A stretch of 64,000 nucleotides of DNA from Shewanella marisflavi (GCF_023283925.1 NZ_JAKIKX010000001.1:1050454-1114453); one strand, 5' to 3'; numbered from the stretch's first letter, positions 9,352-18,207 are shown. Notes: generated by a model from the letters alone, not told the origin. Numbers and translations are program-made.

Positions 9352-9771
9352 TTATTCTTGCTGGTGCAGTACACTCGCTGGTAAACCGTATACCGCAATC
9401 ACATCCAATACTTTAAGGGAGTACTTGGTTTCATATACTGCCCTACCCATCAGTTTGCCGTACATGGTGCCAGCCTCATTGGAAGATAAGCCGCTTTTTG
9501 AGAAGTCGAAGTTATTGATGGGCATTTGTCTTATTTGTTCGATATAAAGCTGGTCTATCACTTTTTGGCTTTCACTGCGTAGGTCCTCTTTTTTATAACC
9601 CCAGCTTTCTTTTGCTATCACGCCAACGGGTAGGTTGGATAGGTCGTATATTTTTCTATCTCTAAGAAAGATCTCTGCTTGTTTCAATTTATAATCGCGG
9701 TGTTCATAGTTGAGTGGTATAGCACCGTTCATGAGAGCGTTCGCTAAAAAGACTGTGGCTAGACTGAGCAT
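9352..9771 (-). CDS. Hypothetical exported protein
   Basis: A 139-residue protein I do not recognise. Its first 19 residues, LSLATVFLANALMNGAIPL, look like a signal peptide or membrane anchor; the rest is hydrophilic with mixed charge and no visible motif or cysteine. The ribosome binding site AAAAGGA eight bases before ATG 9771 supports it as a real gene. It stands alone between the integrase and the recombinase operon, on the same strand as both, and may be cargo of the island. Confidence 0.55.
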   Translation of the reverse strand: MLSLATVFLANALMNGAIPLNYEHRDYKLKQAEIFLRDRKIYDLSNLPVGVIAKESWGYKKEDLRSESQKVIDQLYIEQIRQMPINNFDFSKSGLSSNEAGTMYGKLMGRAVYETKYSLKVLDVIAVYGLPASVLHQQE

Positions 9772-10100
9772 GGTCGGATCCTTTTAAGTTCATAAACATT
9801 GCGATTTCAATCATAGAGGCAAGTCAAGATCCGGCAACTGTGTGGAAAGTCAACCAGCTCACGTAGGATACGCAGAGAGTTTAATGATGTGGCTGGCGCA
9901 TTTAGTAAAAACGTTCTTTGGAGTCGTAGCTATTTCACAGGAACGTGCGGGGGGGCGCCATTAACGGTGATCAAGCAATACATCGAGCAACAGGATAGAC
10001 CGTATTAAGATCCTACGCATCTTTGGCTATTCCCCTCCCTGCTGCTTCGCAGGGAGGGGAATAGCCATTTAGGATGGCAGCGATTGAAAAGTGTACAGCG
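9772..10100. other. Intergenic region with one strong hairpin
   Basis: No gene is visible. It contains the perfect 19-bp stem at 10024-10067 and a G-run (GCGGGGGGGCGCC) at about 9947-9959. Confidence 0.5.
10024..10067 (-). terminator. Perfect 19-bp hairpin behind the recombinase operon
   Basis: TGGCTATTCCCCTCCCTGC at 10024-10042 is perfectly complementary to GCAGGGAGGGGAATAGCCA at 10049-10067, with loop TGCTTC. It lies 34 bases after the last stop of the operon on the minus strand. There is no U-tract next to it, so it may be a transcript-stabilising or island-end structure rather than a simple terminator. Confidence 0.55.
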
Positions 10101-11357
10101 CTATACATCCCCAAAGCCAAACATATCACCTTGGCTATCTTCATCGCCTGCTGCATCTTGTTGTTTAAGCTTTGTTTCTAACTTATTTTTTGATTGCTGT
10201 ACCAGATCCATTTGGGGGGAGGCGTATTCGATATCAGTGACACTTTGACAAGGAGCTGTATTATCTCGGTTGTTATAAAAACCCAGCTTTAGCTCACCTT
10301 GAGCATTCACAAGTACCGCGATTTTCATGTGGTCAGCACTGGTAATATCTTTGATCTTCACCTTGCTCAGCTGGCTTAGATTGATACTGTATAACATGGG
10401 CTTGTCACATTCGATATGCTTAGTACGGATAAAACGGTTACTACCAGTTTCTTCAACTAAACTAGCAAGCATGACATAGTCTTCATTGACATAGAGTAGG
10501 GCCTGATTGGCTTTTTTTAACGGCGTAATTGACAAGTATTTTTCGAGATCTTCCTTAAAATCATAAATGTTGATGGTCATTTTCGCCTCTGTGCGATAAG
10601 AGGTTGCTTTTTTTAATCGATATTCGCGTAACGATGCCAGTGAGCTTGAGCTCACGAAGTTGTCGTTACTAAATATCGCACGCTCATCATCAAGGTAATA
10701 CAGGATCTGTTCAGCATCCGTGGTGTGGCAGATCCTATCTAGTTGTAGCATGCTTTGTTTGTTGAGCAATATCCCATCCGTTACTTGCATATTCTCAGGC
10801 AGTGCACTGATTTGGATGTTATTGTCACGCTCAATGCGGACTTTTTGTTGTTCTTTATTGAGCTCAAACACGTCGAAAGGTCGATGCGCATCAGCTACCT
10901 CAAGGATCATCCTGGCGGAATTTGTGGGTAAAGCTTGATAAGCTAGATTTTTATGTTGTTCAAGAAAAGTGAGATGTTTCTCTATTGGCGGTTTAGCTTG
11001 AATATATATAAGTGATACTTGTGCCATCAGACCGTTGAGCAAAGGTAACTTTGGCTGTTTACCGTACTCAACTTCTAGGTTCATTGGCGGGTGGTCTTCG
11101 GTGTTTTTTAGCTCAGCCAGCCACCAAGTTTTAAAACTACTGGCACATAATGACCATTGACCCTTTTTGAGCCCCCAGTTGCTGTTAAGGGGTAACTTAA
11201 CTAGCATGGGGAAGTCGCTCGGGCCACCGATCAAATAGCCTTCCTCTCGGCTTTCTATCACAACCGTGACATACGCAATAGGATCTTTATGGCTGATCGC
11301 ATCGACGAGGTAGCTTATGCTTTTTTTACTGTCAGCATGAAATTCAAGTTTTGCCAT
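10101..11357 (-). CDS. Unknown protein, possibly sliding-clamp-like, last gene of recombinase operon
   Basis: A 418-residue soluble protein that I do not recognise by name. By eye its order of strands and helices can be laid over the three-domain DnaN fold: MLQLDRICHTTDAEQILYYL (near 205-225) resembles DnaN LIEATQFSMAHQDVRYYL, and LLYVNEDYVMLAS plus YSINLSQLSKVKI (near 290-340) resemble the third DnaN domain. The tail is acidic and ends in QGDMFGFGDV; residues 409-413 (QGDMF) match the Q-x-x-[LM]-F form of bacterial clamp-binding peptides. It starts 33 bases after the 953-residue recombinase, with AAGGAAAA before its ATG, so it is co-transcribed. Both the fold and the motif reading are inference. 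A cargo function such as defence is possible too. Confidence 0.5.
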   Translation of the reverse strand: MAKLEFHADSKKSISYLVDAISHKDPIAYVTVVIESREEGYLIGGPSDFPMLVKLPLNSNWGLKKGQWSLCASSFKTWWLAELKNTEDHPPMNLEVEYGKQPKLPLLNGLMAQVSLIYIQAKPPIEKHLTFLEQHKNLAYQALPTNSARMILEVADAHRPFDVFELNKEQQKVRIERDNNIQISALPENMQVTDGILLNKQSMLQLDRICHTTDAEQILYYLDDERAIFSNDNFVSSSSLASLREYRLKKATSYRTEAKMTINIYDFKEDLEKYLSITPLKKANQALLYVNEDYVMLASLVEETGSNRFIRTKHIECDKPMLYSINLSQLSKVKIKDITSADHMKIAVLVNAQGELKLGFYNNRDNTAPCQSVTDIEYASPQMDLVQQSKNKLETKLKQQDAAGDEDSQGDMFGFGDV

Positions 11358-11390
11358 GATGTTTTCCTTTTTTTAAGCGGTGATAGTTAA

Positions 11391-14252
11391 TCAATCTGCA
11401 AAATACTGAGCGAGTGGGCCCTGAAATATTGCTGCGGATAAGGGAGTGTGCAGTGTGATGTTAAGGCTGGTGTCACCAGTCGGTATCACGTTATGCAACA
11501 CGGTGTCTTGTTTGCGAGCAAAACAGCTTTTAACTAATGCGAGCTTATGACTATTAAGACTTTTCCGGTTGTGAATTAAAGTCAGTGTCGCAGCGAAATA
11601 TTTAAGTGGGCCGTGATGGCATAAAGTCTGAAATGCTTTAAGCGTGCGTTGGTTACAAGGGCAGTTAAATACAATATCCAGCTGGCGTGGTTCGGTGCGT
11701 CTTGCCGCGTTTTCACTCGTGAGCGCTTCAACGAACGTTGCTCCGCCGAGGTGATTAATCGCTGTACGCTGCTTTTTATTCACAACCAACCGCTGATGTT
11801 GTCCTAAGAGTTGCCATGCTTGGCTAAGGGCCTTCATCGTAAGCTCACCAGTTGTTAGCATGCGCAAAGCCTGAGCATTCATAAGTTGAAATGCTTGACC
11901 GCTATACCATTGCTTTGGTGTGTGAGTTGTCCATTGCTTCAGCCACTCATCGTCATTCCAATGCTGCTTATGACGAGATGCAGGTAGGTTGGGAACGATC
12001 CTTTGTAGTAGTTGCGCCTCGCTGAAGTAGGGTTGATAAGACTTTTTGTCTTGTTCCGACAATGCAGCATAGTCCGGGCTGAGCTCCGCAAGCACTCTGG
12101 ATACATCATTAGATCCTGCAGGCATATCCAACAGATAGCGCAACTCGTCGCGGCTATAGTGACGTTTGTGTGGTTTAAACAGCAGAATGATCCGTTCAAG
12201 CCCATGCAAATAATGGCGACGTGTGGTTGCATAGTGTGCATGACCAAATTGGGCGCTGATCACATCAAGAAGCAAGCTGTCGTTGACCTGGCTAAAATCG
12301 CGGCCCTCGAGCCAAAATTGAAAGCGTGCCAAGCAACTCTTTTCAGTCAGCATGGTTTGCATTACTTTGTCATTAAGTATTGAAGCCAAATGGTTATCTT
12401 CACGTTCATATGCCAAATGCAACCCTTGCAGGTAGGTAAGTTCAACACCTGAATGACGTAAATGATGAAAACGTACTTGTTGTCCGAACAACCCTTTCAG
12501 TACTTGGGTCACGGGGTATAAATAGTGATTTGCGCGTGAAGTGATAGACTCACCGCACAATGCCAAAAGTGGTTGGGCGTTATCACTCTCTGCATGGACC
12601 TTCAGCACAATACGTACAAGTTTTGCCGCAACTTCGGGCATGACGACATATAAGTGACGTGTTTTCCGGTCTTTTGTTTCCCCCTCTATCGTCCCGGTGA
12701 TCGTCAGCTGAAAATGGTTTGTCTGATTGACGACTTGACGAATATCCCCCACTCGAAGACGTAATACCTCTCCTCGGCGTAAGGCGCCGTAAAATCCGAG
12801 TAAAGCGGCGACACTCGCAAACAGTCTTTGCAAAGGATGACCATTGCTAGATGACAGTAAATAGTCGACAACGTGATGTACCTGGGAGACGCTGAGTCTG
12901 AAAGCGTCAATTCGTGCGGGTAAACTTGGCTTTTCAAATTGACTCAAATCGAGATGATCGGTTAAAGGCTGTTGTGCCACGCTGCGTAAAAATTGGTAGA
13001 AATGCCACTGCTGAGAATCTTTGGCATTAAGCGTTTCAAATGCTTGTTGCGCCCAGGTGGCTAATTTTTCTGGCTCACAGGCCGCTTGATACGATAAGGG
13101 AGCAAGGTTTTTATAAAAATTGCTGTAGCGGTCGACCGTATCCGCTGGAAGGTTGTCACGTTTAATTCCGCCTTCGATGAACAACGACTCACAAAAGTGA
13201 AACAGCAGTTTGGACAGGATGTTATCTTGACGCCAACAGGGCTCCGCTGGCACTACGGCAGATGTGTTGTTTTTACTGCGGTAATACTTGATTAACGCTT
13301 TGTGCGGCCAATAAGTTTTGCCAGATTTTGATTGACTACCATCCTGCTTTTCTTGCGTATGGAATACGATCGGTTGATAGAGTGTTTTTTTGATTGCGAG
13401 TGGCAGCTTGGGGCTGCAATGTTGAGGTAACGTTGCGACATGCCGTTGCGGATCGGAAATATCGCGCAGCAACTCGACTGGTACTTGATAGTAGTGGTGC
13501 CACAGTGATTGAAATGTGCGCTGCCATTTCGCCGCTGTGCGTGCAGCGAGATAATAAGGCTGTGCTGATAATGCATGATTTAACGTTTGTAACAGTGCAT
13601 TCGTCGTTGGCCCTTGAGTTTGCTGCTGCAAATATTGGTGTAATAGTCGATAAGCAAACAGCGGCAGTGGCAAACGAGTAAAGCTTGGATGAGTGTTGCT
13701 AGCAAAGGCGGCGATAGGCGTTGGGTGCGGTACCTTAAGGGTATATTGACCTTCAAAAAATTCAATCGGCTCAGCACTACTGAGAACCGCTTGCCAGTAG
13801 CTCAATGGCAGTGGCGCGACTTCGATGTAGAGCGCGGTAAGTAACCAAGCAAGGTCATTTTTAAGTTCGTTTTTTGGGTCAGCGATAAAGCGTCGGCGAA
13901 GTTGTTGGTAGCTTCGTACTAACTTGCCAGCATCGTCGTTGAACACTTGTATTTCGCGGTTCCATTTGAGTGCACTATCTTGACAACGTGACTCTTGCTT
14001 TGGTGGCAGGGTCCAATCACAGACATCATAAAGATATTGTAAGACTTGATCTCGTGCTTGCTTAAGTCGACGTTGTCGCCCAGTGGGAATGCTGCTTATC
14101 GCATGATTAATTTGCTTGAGACTTTCTTCACTGAGTTGGCGTTGGCTTGAGTGTTGCTTAAGCTGCAGACATACCCATTTGATATCAGTCCGAGCTTCTA
14201 TCGTTACTCCCAGATCGTCAAGATAGCGTTGTAGCGTGTTGTGATCGAGCAT
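11391..14252 (-). CDS. Large tyrosine recombinase, GMT (gamma-mobile-trio) type
   Basis: A 953-residue protein with a tyrosine-recombinase (DNA_BRE_C) domain in its second half. The complete catalytic set is visible: Arg in YGALRRGEVLRL (about 491), a basic ETKDRKTRH strand, FHHLRHSG (about 597), FGHAH (about 670) and the nucleophile in RRHYLHG (about 680). The 480 residues before and 250 after are unassigned. It starts one base after the stop of the 528-residue gene, so the two are translationally coupled. The order short protein, medium recombinase-like, long recombinase recalls the three core genes of GMT islands, which carry defence and offence cargo in Vibrio and relatives. That identification is from memory and not searched. 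Confidence 0.75.
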   Translation of the reverse strand: MLDHNTLQRYLDDLGVTIEARTDIKWVCLQLKQHSSQRQLSEESLKQINHAISSIPTGRQRRLKQARDQVLQYLYDVCDWTLPPKQESRCQDSALKWNREIQVFNDDAGKLVRSYQQLRRRFIADPKNELKNDLAWLLTALYIEVAPLPLSYWQAVLSSAEPIEFFEGQYTLKVPHPTPIAAFASNTHPSFTRLPLPLFAYRLLHQYLQQQTQGPTTNALLQTLNHALSAQPYYLAARTAAKWQRTFQSLWHHYYQVPVELLRDISDPQRHVATLPQHCSPKLPLAIKKTLYQPIVFHTQEKQDGSQSKSGKTYWPHKALIKYYRSKNNTSAVVPAEPCWRQDNILSKLLFHFCESLFIEGGIKRDNLPADTVDRYSNFYKNLAPLSYQAACEPEKLATWAQQAFETLNAKDSQQWHFYQFLRSVAQQPLTDHLDLSQFEKPSLPARIDAFRLSVSQVHHVVDYLLSSSNGHPLQRLFASVAALLGFYGALRRGEVLRLRVGDIRQVVNQTNHFQLTITGTIEGETKDRKTRHLYVVMPEVAAKLVRIVLKVHAESDNAQPLLALCGESITSRANHYLYPVTQVLKGLFGQQVRFHHLRHSGVELTYLQGLHLAYEREDNHLASILNDKVMQTMLTEKSCLARFQFWLEGRDFSQVNDSLLLDVISAQFGHAHYATTRRHYLHGLERIILLFKPHKRHYSRDELRYLLDMPAGSNDVSRVLAELSPDYAALSEQDKKSYQPYFSEAQLLQRIVPNLPASRHKQHWNDDEWLKQWTTHTPKQWYSGQAFQLMNAQALRMLTTGELTMKALSQAWQLLGQHQRLVVNKKQRTAINHLGGATFVEALTSENAARRTEPRQLDIVFNCPCNQRTLKAFQTLCHHGPLKYFAATLTLIHNRKSLNSHKLALVKSCFARKQDTVLHNVIPTGDTSLNITLHTPLSAAIFQGPLAQYFAD

Positions 14253-14253
14253 A

Positions 14254-15840
14254 TCAGTACTCCTCCGTGACTGGTGCTAGCTGTAAGAAATCACTAATGT
14301 CGTTAAGGTGTTTAGTGAGTTTTCTTTGCGACGCTGGGAAATGCATGTCACTGCCAAGGTGCTCACCAAAAGAAGAATGCCCCATAAGTTGATCTACATC
14401 TTGAGTCGATAACACGGGATCGAGCGCCGCTCTCGCATGCTGAGCAAAAAAGTGGCGTAGCTGGTATGGCACCACATGATCGTTTGGGAAGCATTCAGAC
14501 CAGTGTTGCATCATAAATTGACGTAGTGATTTTGCGTTGAGTGGCAACGGCTCACCCTGTTCATTGATTTGAAACCACAGTAATTCAGAGGGGATATACT
14601 TTGGAAAAAGTTGATTAACTTGATGTTTGAGCCGTTCAAATCGTTGGACTGCTTGCTGAAGATAGTCAGGTAGCAACACACTGCGCCAGCGCCCTTTGTC
14701 TCTAACAATAGCGTGTTGAAAGTTAAAGCAATAAGTTTGTTCAAGCGTAATAGCATGAGTAGGGCGAACCCCCGTTAATGCGATGAACAATAATGCGAGT
14801 TCATTTGCACGAAAATTAAATAACTCGCGCAAGGTTGCTGCGGTGTACTGTGCATGACTCAGTTGCAACCCGTGTTGATGTAAATGTCGGAAAAACTGCC
14901 GTAGATGGTCTACATCCAGCATACGCTGTGAGCCAATTTCGAGCGCTGAGAGTTTGATATAGGTTTTAGTTGCTTTAGTCAGATCAAGGTGGAGCGCTGT
15001 AATTCGACCAGCTACCTGTAAATGTTCCGGCATTGGATCATTTTTATGTAACAGTGAACGCTCATTTGCTGTGATTGGAAGTGGCACGTTGAGCATCGGT
15101 GCGAGTTTTGGGTCCATTAGTACTTGACGCAGTCTGTCTAGATATCGCGTTTGTGCGTGAAAGATCTCATAACGTAGTTGATCGCTGTCTTGAGATTGAT
15201 AAGCACTGGCTGAGTGATGATGCAAGCCTTCTTCACCGAGCAGTACCCGTTTACTAAGTGTTGACAGACTATTATCAAGATTGGCCAAGGTGTTGAAGTA
15301 GCCAAACAGTCCATCACGGCGCATGCGATATCGTCCGAATAATGATGTAGGTGTGCGCCACTTTGTCGTCAACCAATCAATGAAAGCCACTTTTTCTTGG
15401 ATAGACAGTTCCCAATGCTCGGTAGACTGGGTTAATGCATGGCTAAAGTAGGCATTGAGTCCATTTGGCAAAGGCTGCCACTGCCATTTAATACCATAAG
15501 GAGTCTCGTGCATTAATGCATACTCTACCCAAGAGATATTATTCATACGGACTCGTCGCAGTGCATTTGCTTGGCACGGTTCACTGCCCGTGAGGATGGC
15601 TATTGTGGGGATATCTGCAGTAGTTCGGCAATCAACAAGCTCGCCTTTTAGCCAGAGATAAACAAAATAAAACAGGTGTCGATCGTACGAGTTAATCTTT
15701 TTGCTAATGCTCTGTTTTACGTGCGACTTTAATCGCGACAAAGCAGTAAGTAGTGTTAACGCTACGCTCATAGCCTCTGGGTATACACCGCCGCTATTAC
15801 GGTGTCGCGCTTTACGTTTAATGGCACTTAATTTACTCAT
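14254..15840 (-). CDS. Tyrosine-recombinase-like protein lacking the nucleophilic Tyr, GMT type
   Basis: A 528-residue protein with a recombinase-like C-terminal third: Arg in ALTGVRPTHAITL (about 357), VVPYQLRHFFAQH (about 461) and DQLMGHSSFGEH (about 487). Where the nucleophilic tyrosine is expected, some 10-15 residues after the GH, the sequence reads SDMHFPAS with Phe, and no other Tyr lies close by. It may bind DNA and partner the 953-residue enzyme without cutting. Its start codon overlaps the stop of the 175-residue gene (ATGA) and its own stop is one base from the next start, giving a tightly coupled trio. Confidence 0.72.
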   Translation of the reverse strand: MSKLSAIKRKARHRNSGGVYPEAMSVALTLLTALSRLKSHVKQSISKKINSYDRHLFYFVYLWLKGELVDCRTTADIPTIAILTGSEPCQANALRRVRMNNISWVEYALMHETPYGIKWQWQPLPNGLNAYFSHALTQSTEHWELSIQEKVAFIDWLTTKWRTPTSLFGRYRMRRDGLFGYFNTLANLDNSLSTLSKRVLLGEEGLHHHSASAYQSQDSDQLRYEIFHAQTRYLDRLRQVLMDPKLAPMLNVPLPITANERSLLHKNDPMPEHLQVAGRITALHLDLTKATKTYIKLSALEIGSQRMLDVDHLRQFFRHLHQHGLQLSHAQYTAATLRELFNFRANELALLFIALTGVRPTHAITLEQTYCFNFQHAIVRDKGRWRSVLLPDYLQQAVQRFERLKHQVNQLFPKYIPSELLWFQINEQGEPLPLNAKSLRQFMMQHWSECFPNDHVVPYQLRHFFAQHARAALDPVLSTQDVDQLMGHSSFGEHLGSDMHFPASQRKLTKHLNDISDFLQLAPVTEEY

Positions 15841-16364
15841 GCTTTGTCCTCAACTTTACTGTTAGCTAACTTGCTGTTGTCAGAACGGATTGCCGCTGGT
15901 GATACGCCAGCGAATAATGCTAATAGTTTTTTTTTAGGGAGCGATTGAGTGGTTAGCTTAGGGCTGGATTTAGCCGCAGTGAGCCGGGTGGCGAGCGTTT
16001 TTAGCGTTGAAGATTGATAGTTATATTGTAGAGCTGGGAACTTGAGCATTAATGTCAGAATAATCTGATCAATATTATCTGCTGAATCGTGATGCTCACA
16101 GAGTCTGATTTTTTGTTTTTGAACAAAGGGATGTTGTCGAAGTCTTGCAAACAGTGGGTCAGGCATTAAAAGCAGATAGCGCTCTGGAGCCGTAGGTATG
16201 ACATGAAGAGTGATTGTCTGCAGTAAGAGCTGTATTTCGTGCTGCTGAAAATGTTCAAACACAATGGGGTTGAATCGTAGGGTTATCTCTTCGCTGAGCA
16301 AACGAGCAACTAGCGGGTGATACTCGAGGGTAAAACTGCAAATCAAACGTTGTGTTGTTTTCAT
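15837..16364 (-). CDS. Small protein, first gene of the recombinase trio
   Basis: A 175-residue protein without a family I can name with certainty. The first 110 residues are rich in beta-strand and helix without motif; the C-terminal part, KKKLLALFAGVSPAAIRSDN, looks like a helix-turn-helix, so DNA binding is plausible. It is the promoter-proximal gene, overlaps the next ORF by four bases, and lies below an inverted repeat (16428-16458) that could be its operator. In GMT islands a short third protein of unknown function goes with the two recombinase-like ones; this would be its counterpart. Confidence 0.65.
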   Translation of the reverse strand: MKTTQRLICSFTLEYHPLVARLLSEEITLRFNPIVFEHFQQHEIQLLLQTITLHVIPTAPERYLLLMPDPLFARLRQHPFVQKQKIRLCEHHDSADNIDQIILTLMLKFPALQYNYQSSTLKTLATRLTAAKSSPKLTTQSLPKKKLLALFAGVSPAAIRSDNSKLANSKVEDKA

Positions 16365-16941
16365 ATCTAGAGCCTAAAAATTACTGATTGCCCTCGATTG
16401 TATATTTAGAAAATTTTGGAATTTTGATTTTCAATGTACATTTTGAGCATTGAAAATATTTTTTCTGAGTTAGTAGGATTGATGGAAAACATGGGTAAGA
16501 CTTTCGGCTACTGTGCGGGGAAGGGCTTGATTAGTGGTGATTATCATTGTCGCTAAAGCTTATTGAAGGAAGATTGGCCAAGGCCTCGTACGTAAATCAG
16601 GCTTTTAGGTGTCGCCTAGGTTGGGAGTTTTGGGTGTGGTTCAGTACTAGGAATAGGGGTAAGCGCGAATTCAACTCCGAAGTGCCCCACTCGCTAAATT
16701 AGCAATTGCGCCGTAAACCCTCGCCCGATAGGGCGGTGAGAAGTCACAAATAGACGGTACTGAGCAACCGTGACCAGCCGTCTGAGCTGTCGTTGATCAG
16801 TGCCTGACAGCAGATGACGCAACCTGGGCCATGCTAATCAGCGCCAGAATGAAGATTGAGTAGCTTAACGCCAGCTACCGTGATGATGTTTCTTTGGTGA
16901 GTAAAGAGGAGTAAACTGATTAAATAATCAACGAGGATTGT
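16365..16941. other. Intergenic region upstream of the recombinase operon
   Basis: About 570 bp with no ORF I can support. The left 100 bp are very AT-rich and carry the inverted repeat 16428-16458 and probably the operon promoter. The right part includes a small hairpin CGCCC GATA GGGCG (about 16721-16734). No repeat matching an island end was found. Confidence 0.5.
16428..16458 (-). promoter_or_regulatory. Candidate operator of the recombinase operon
   Basis: Perfect 10-bp inverted repeat ATTTTCAATG (16428-16437) and CATTGAAAAT (16449-16458), 11 bases apart, about 64 bases upstream of the first gene of the trio. The surrounding sequence is AT-rich as expected for a promoter. A self-encoded DNA-binding protein may act here. 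Confidence 0.5.
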
Positions 16942-17430
16942 ATGAAGTTCTTAGTCGCTTTTGGATTGTGTACCATGACTTTATTATACGCAGTACCTGC
17001 AAGTGCTGAGGTCTACCGCTGCGCCGATGGCGTATACCAAGCCGATCCCTGTGACGAACAAAGTAAACCCTTAGTATTGGAGAAAGGGTCAACGGTCGAC
17101 ATGGTGGTACCAACCCCAAGAGACCCCATCACGCCAGTGCCTGAGCAACCTCCCCAAGTTGTTGCTGTCGATGAACACCCATGTAAGCGAGTAAAAGTCG
17201 ACAAAGATGCCATTCGCTTTCGTCGTCTCACGACTTGCATGACAGAGAGTCAGATGCTCAAAGCAGCGGGTCCGCAACAATATACTGTTTATGAATATTT
17301 TGATGAAGGTCGGCATTATCGAGAGTACCGTTTTACCGAACCGCGTGCAGGTTTTGGTTCTTATGCACTCGTAGAAGGGGGCTATGTCATCGATGCCGTT
17401 AGCCGTAAGAGTTATATCAACAACCAGTGA
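16942..17430 (+). CDS. Exported DUF4124-domain protein
   Basis: A 162-residue secreted or periplasmic protein with signal peptide MKFLVAFGLCTMTLLYAVPASA. The mature N-terminus EVYRCADGVYQADPC is the short DUF4124 motif (Y-x-C-x-x-x-G) common in gammaproteobacterial envelope proteins, followed by a Pro-rich linker and a C-terminal part with two more cysteines that may form a disulfide. The ribosome binding site ACGAGG is well placed. The function of the family is unknown. It lies in accessory DNA between the recombinase operon and an IS. Confidence 0.7.
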   Translation: MKFLVAFGLCTMTLLYAVPASAEVYRCADGVYQADPCDEQSKPLVLEKGSTVDMVVPTPRDPITPVPEQPPQVVAVDEHPCKRVKVDKDAIRFRRLTTCMTESQMLKAAGPQQYTVYEYFDEGRHYREYRFTEPRAGFGSYALVEGGYVIDAVSRKSYINNQ

Positions 17431-17581
17431 ACCCAGATAGCCTTCCAACAGGCAGAATAGACATCATGGTCAGGGGCAAGTGCGTGACACAAAATTCATT
17501 TTCGCTTTTCTGTTCGAAGAGTTGGTCAATGGGGAAAAGTGTTAATATCGGAAGACATATCTGAAAAAGAGGTTGCGAGCG

Positions 17582-17704
17582 ATGTTGGAAACAATAAGTG
17601 GCATGATGCCTTTTATCACCTTAGGGACCATTGTCGTTGGTGGTCTAGCGCTAGGGATTTACCACATTTTGACCTTCAACACTTCGAAAAAAAGCACGAA
17701 GTAG
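17582..17704 (+). CDS. Small single-span membrane peptide (40 aa)
   Basis: MLETISGMMPFITLGTIVVG then GLALGIYHILTFNTSKKSTK: a hydrophobic helix followed by a Lys-rich end, as expected for a type I-like small membrane protein with its tail in the cytoplasm. AGAGG stands nine bases before the ATG. A terminator-like hairpin follows at 17769. I do not recognise the family. A longer overlapping frame at 17539-17721 lacks any protein-like character and is rejected. Confidence 0.5.
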   Translation: MLETISGMMPFITLGTIVVGGLALGIYHILTFNTSKKSTK

Positions 17705-17768
17705 CAATAGCCCCAGAATAATTAATAGAAGCCCTAGGGTTATGCTGGTATCAGTCGTCTTATTTAGA

Positions 17769-17808
17769 GACAGCAAAACCTAGCCGAGCGCTAGGCGCTG
17801 TCTTTTCT
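17769..17808 (+). terminator. Rho-independent terminator
   Basis: GACAGC, AAAA, CCTAGC, loop, GCTAGG, C, GCTGTC, then TTTTCT: a two-part stem with a U-run. It would end a transcript covering the DUF4124 gene or the 40-residue peptide. Confidence 0.65.
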
Positions 17809-18207
17809 CTCATGGTGTATGTTTATGGCAACATAAGAGCACCACGCTAAAGTGATCTCAGTAGTAATTTGAGATTGGAAACCCCAAGGGAATTGTCTAG
17901 TTTTGTTAAGTCTAGATACGACTAGAGCCACTATTGGTAAAAGGTGGTAAGTCATTAGATCAGGTGTTTGGGACGTCATTGGTGGTGTTCTTTCTAATTT
18001 GGCGACATAAACCCATTGTTAAACAACAGCTTTTAGGAATATTCGAAGGAGAATAATGAGGCAGCACCCTAGTCGTTTTCCTGTTTGGGTTGTTTTATTT
18101 TTTAAGAGGTTGTGTTTTTAGACGTAGTGTTATTGACTCGCTTCGGTAAATTGACCCGCTTTATTTAAGGTGTTAGTTAACCTAATGTTCCATATTGGGT
18201 ACTTTAT
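17809..18207. other. Intergenic, nothing assigned
   Basis: I see no supported gene, repeat or clear promoter in this stretch; it leads into a HipA relic. Confidence 0.4.

Noticed and set aside
12012..12383. 123-codon plus-strand frame inside the 953-residue recombinase gene
   Set aside because: Antisense shadow; the recombinase frame has clear catalytic motifs here.
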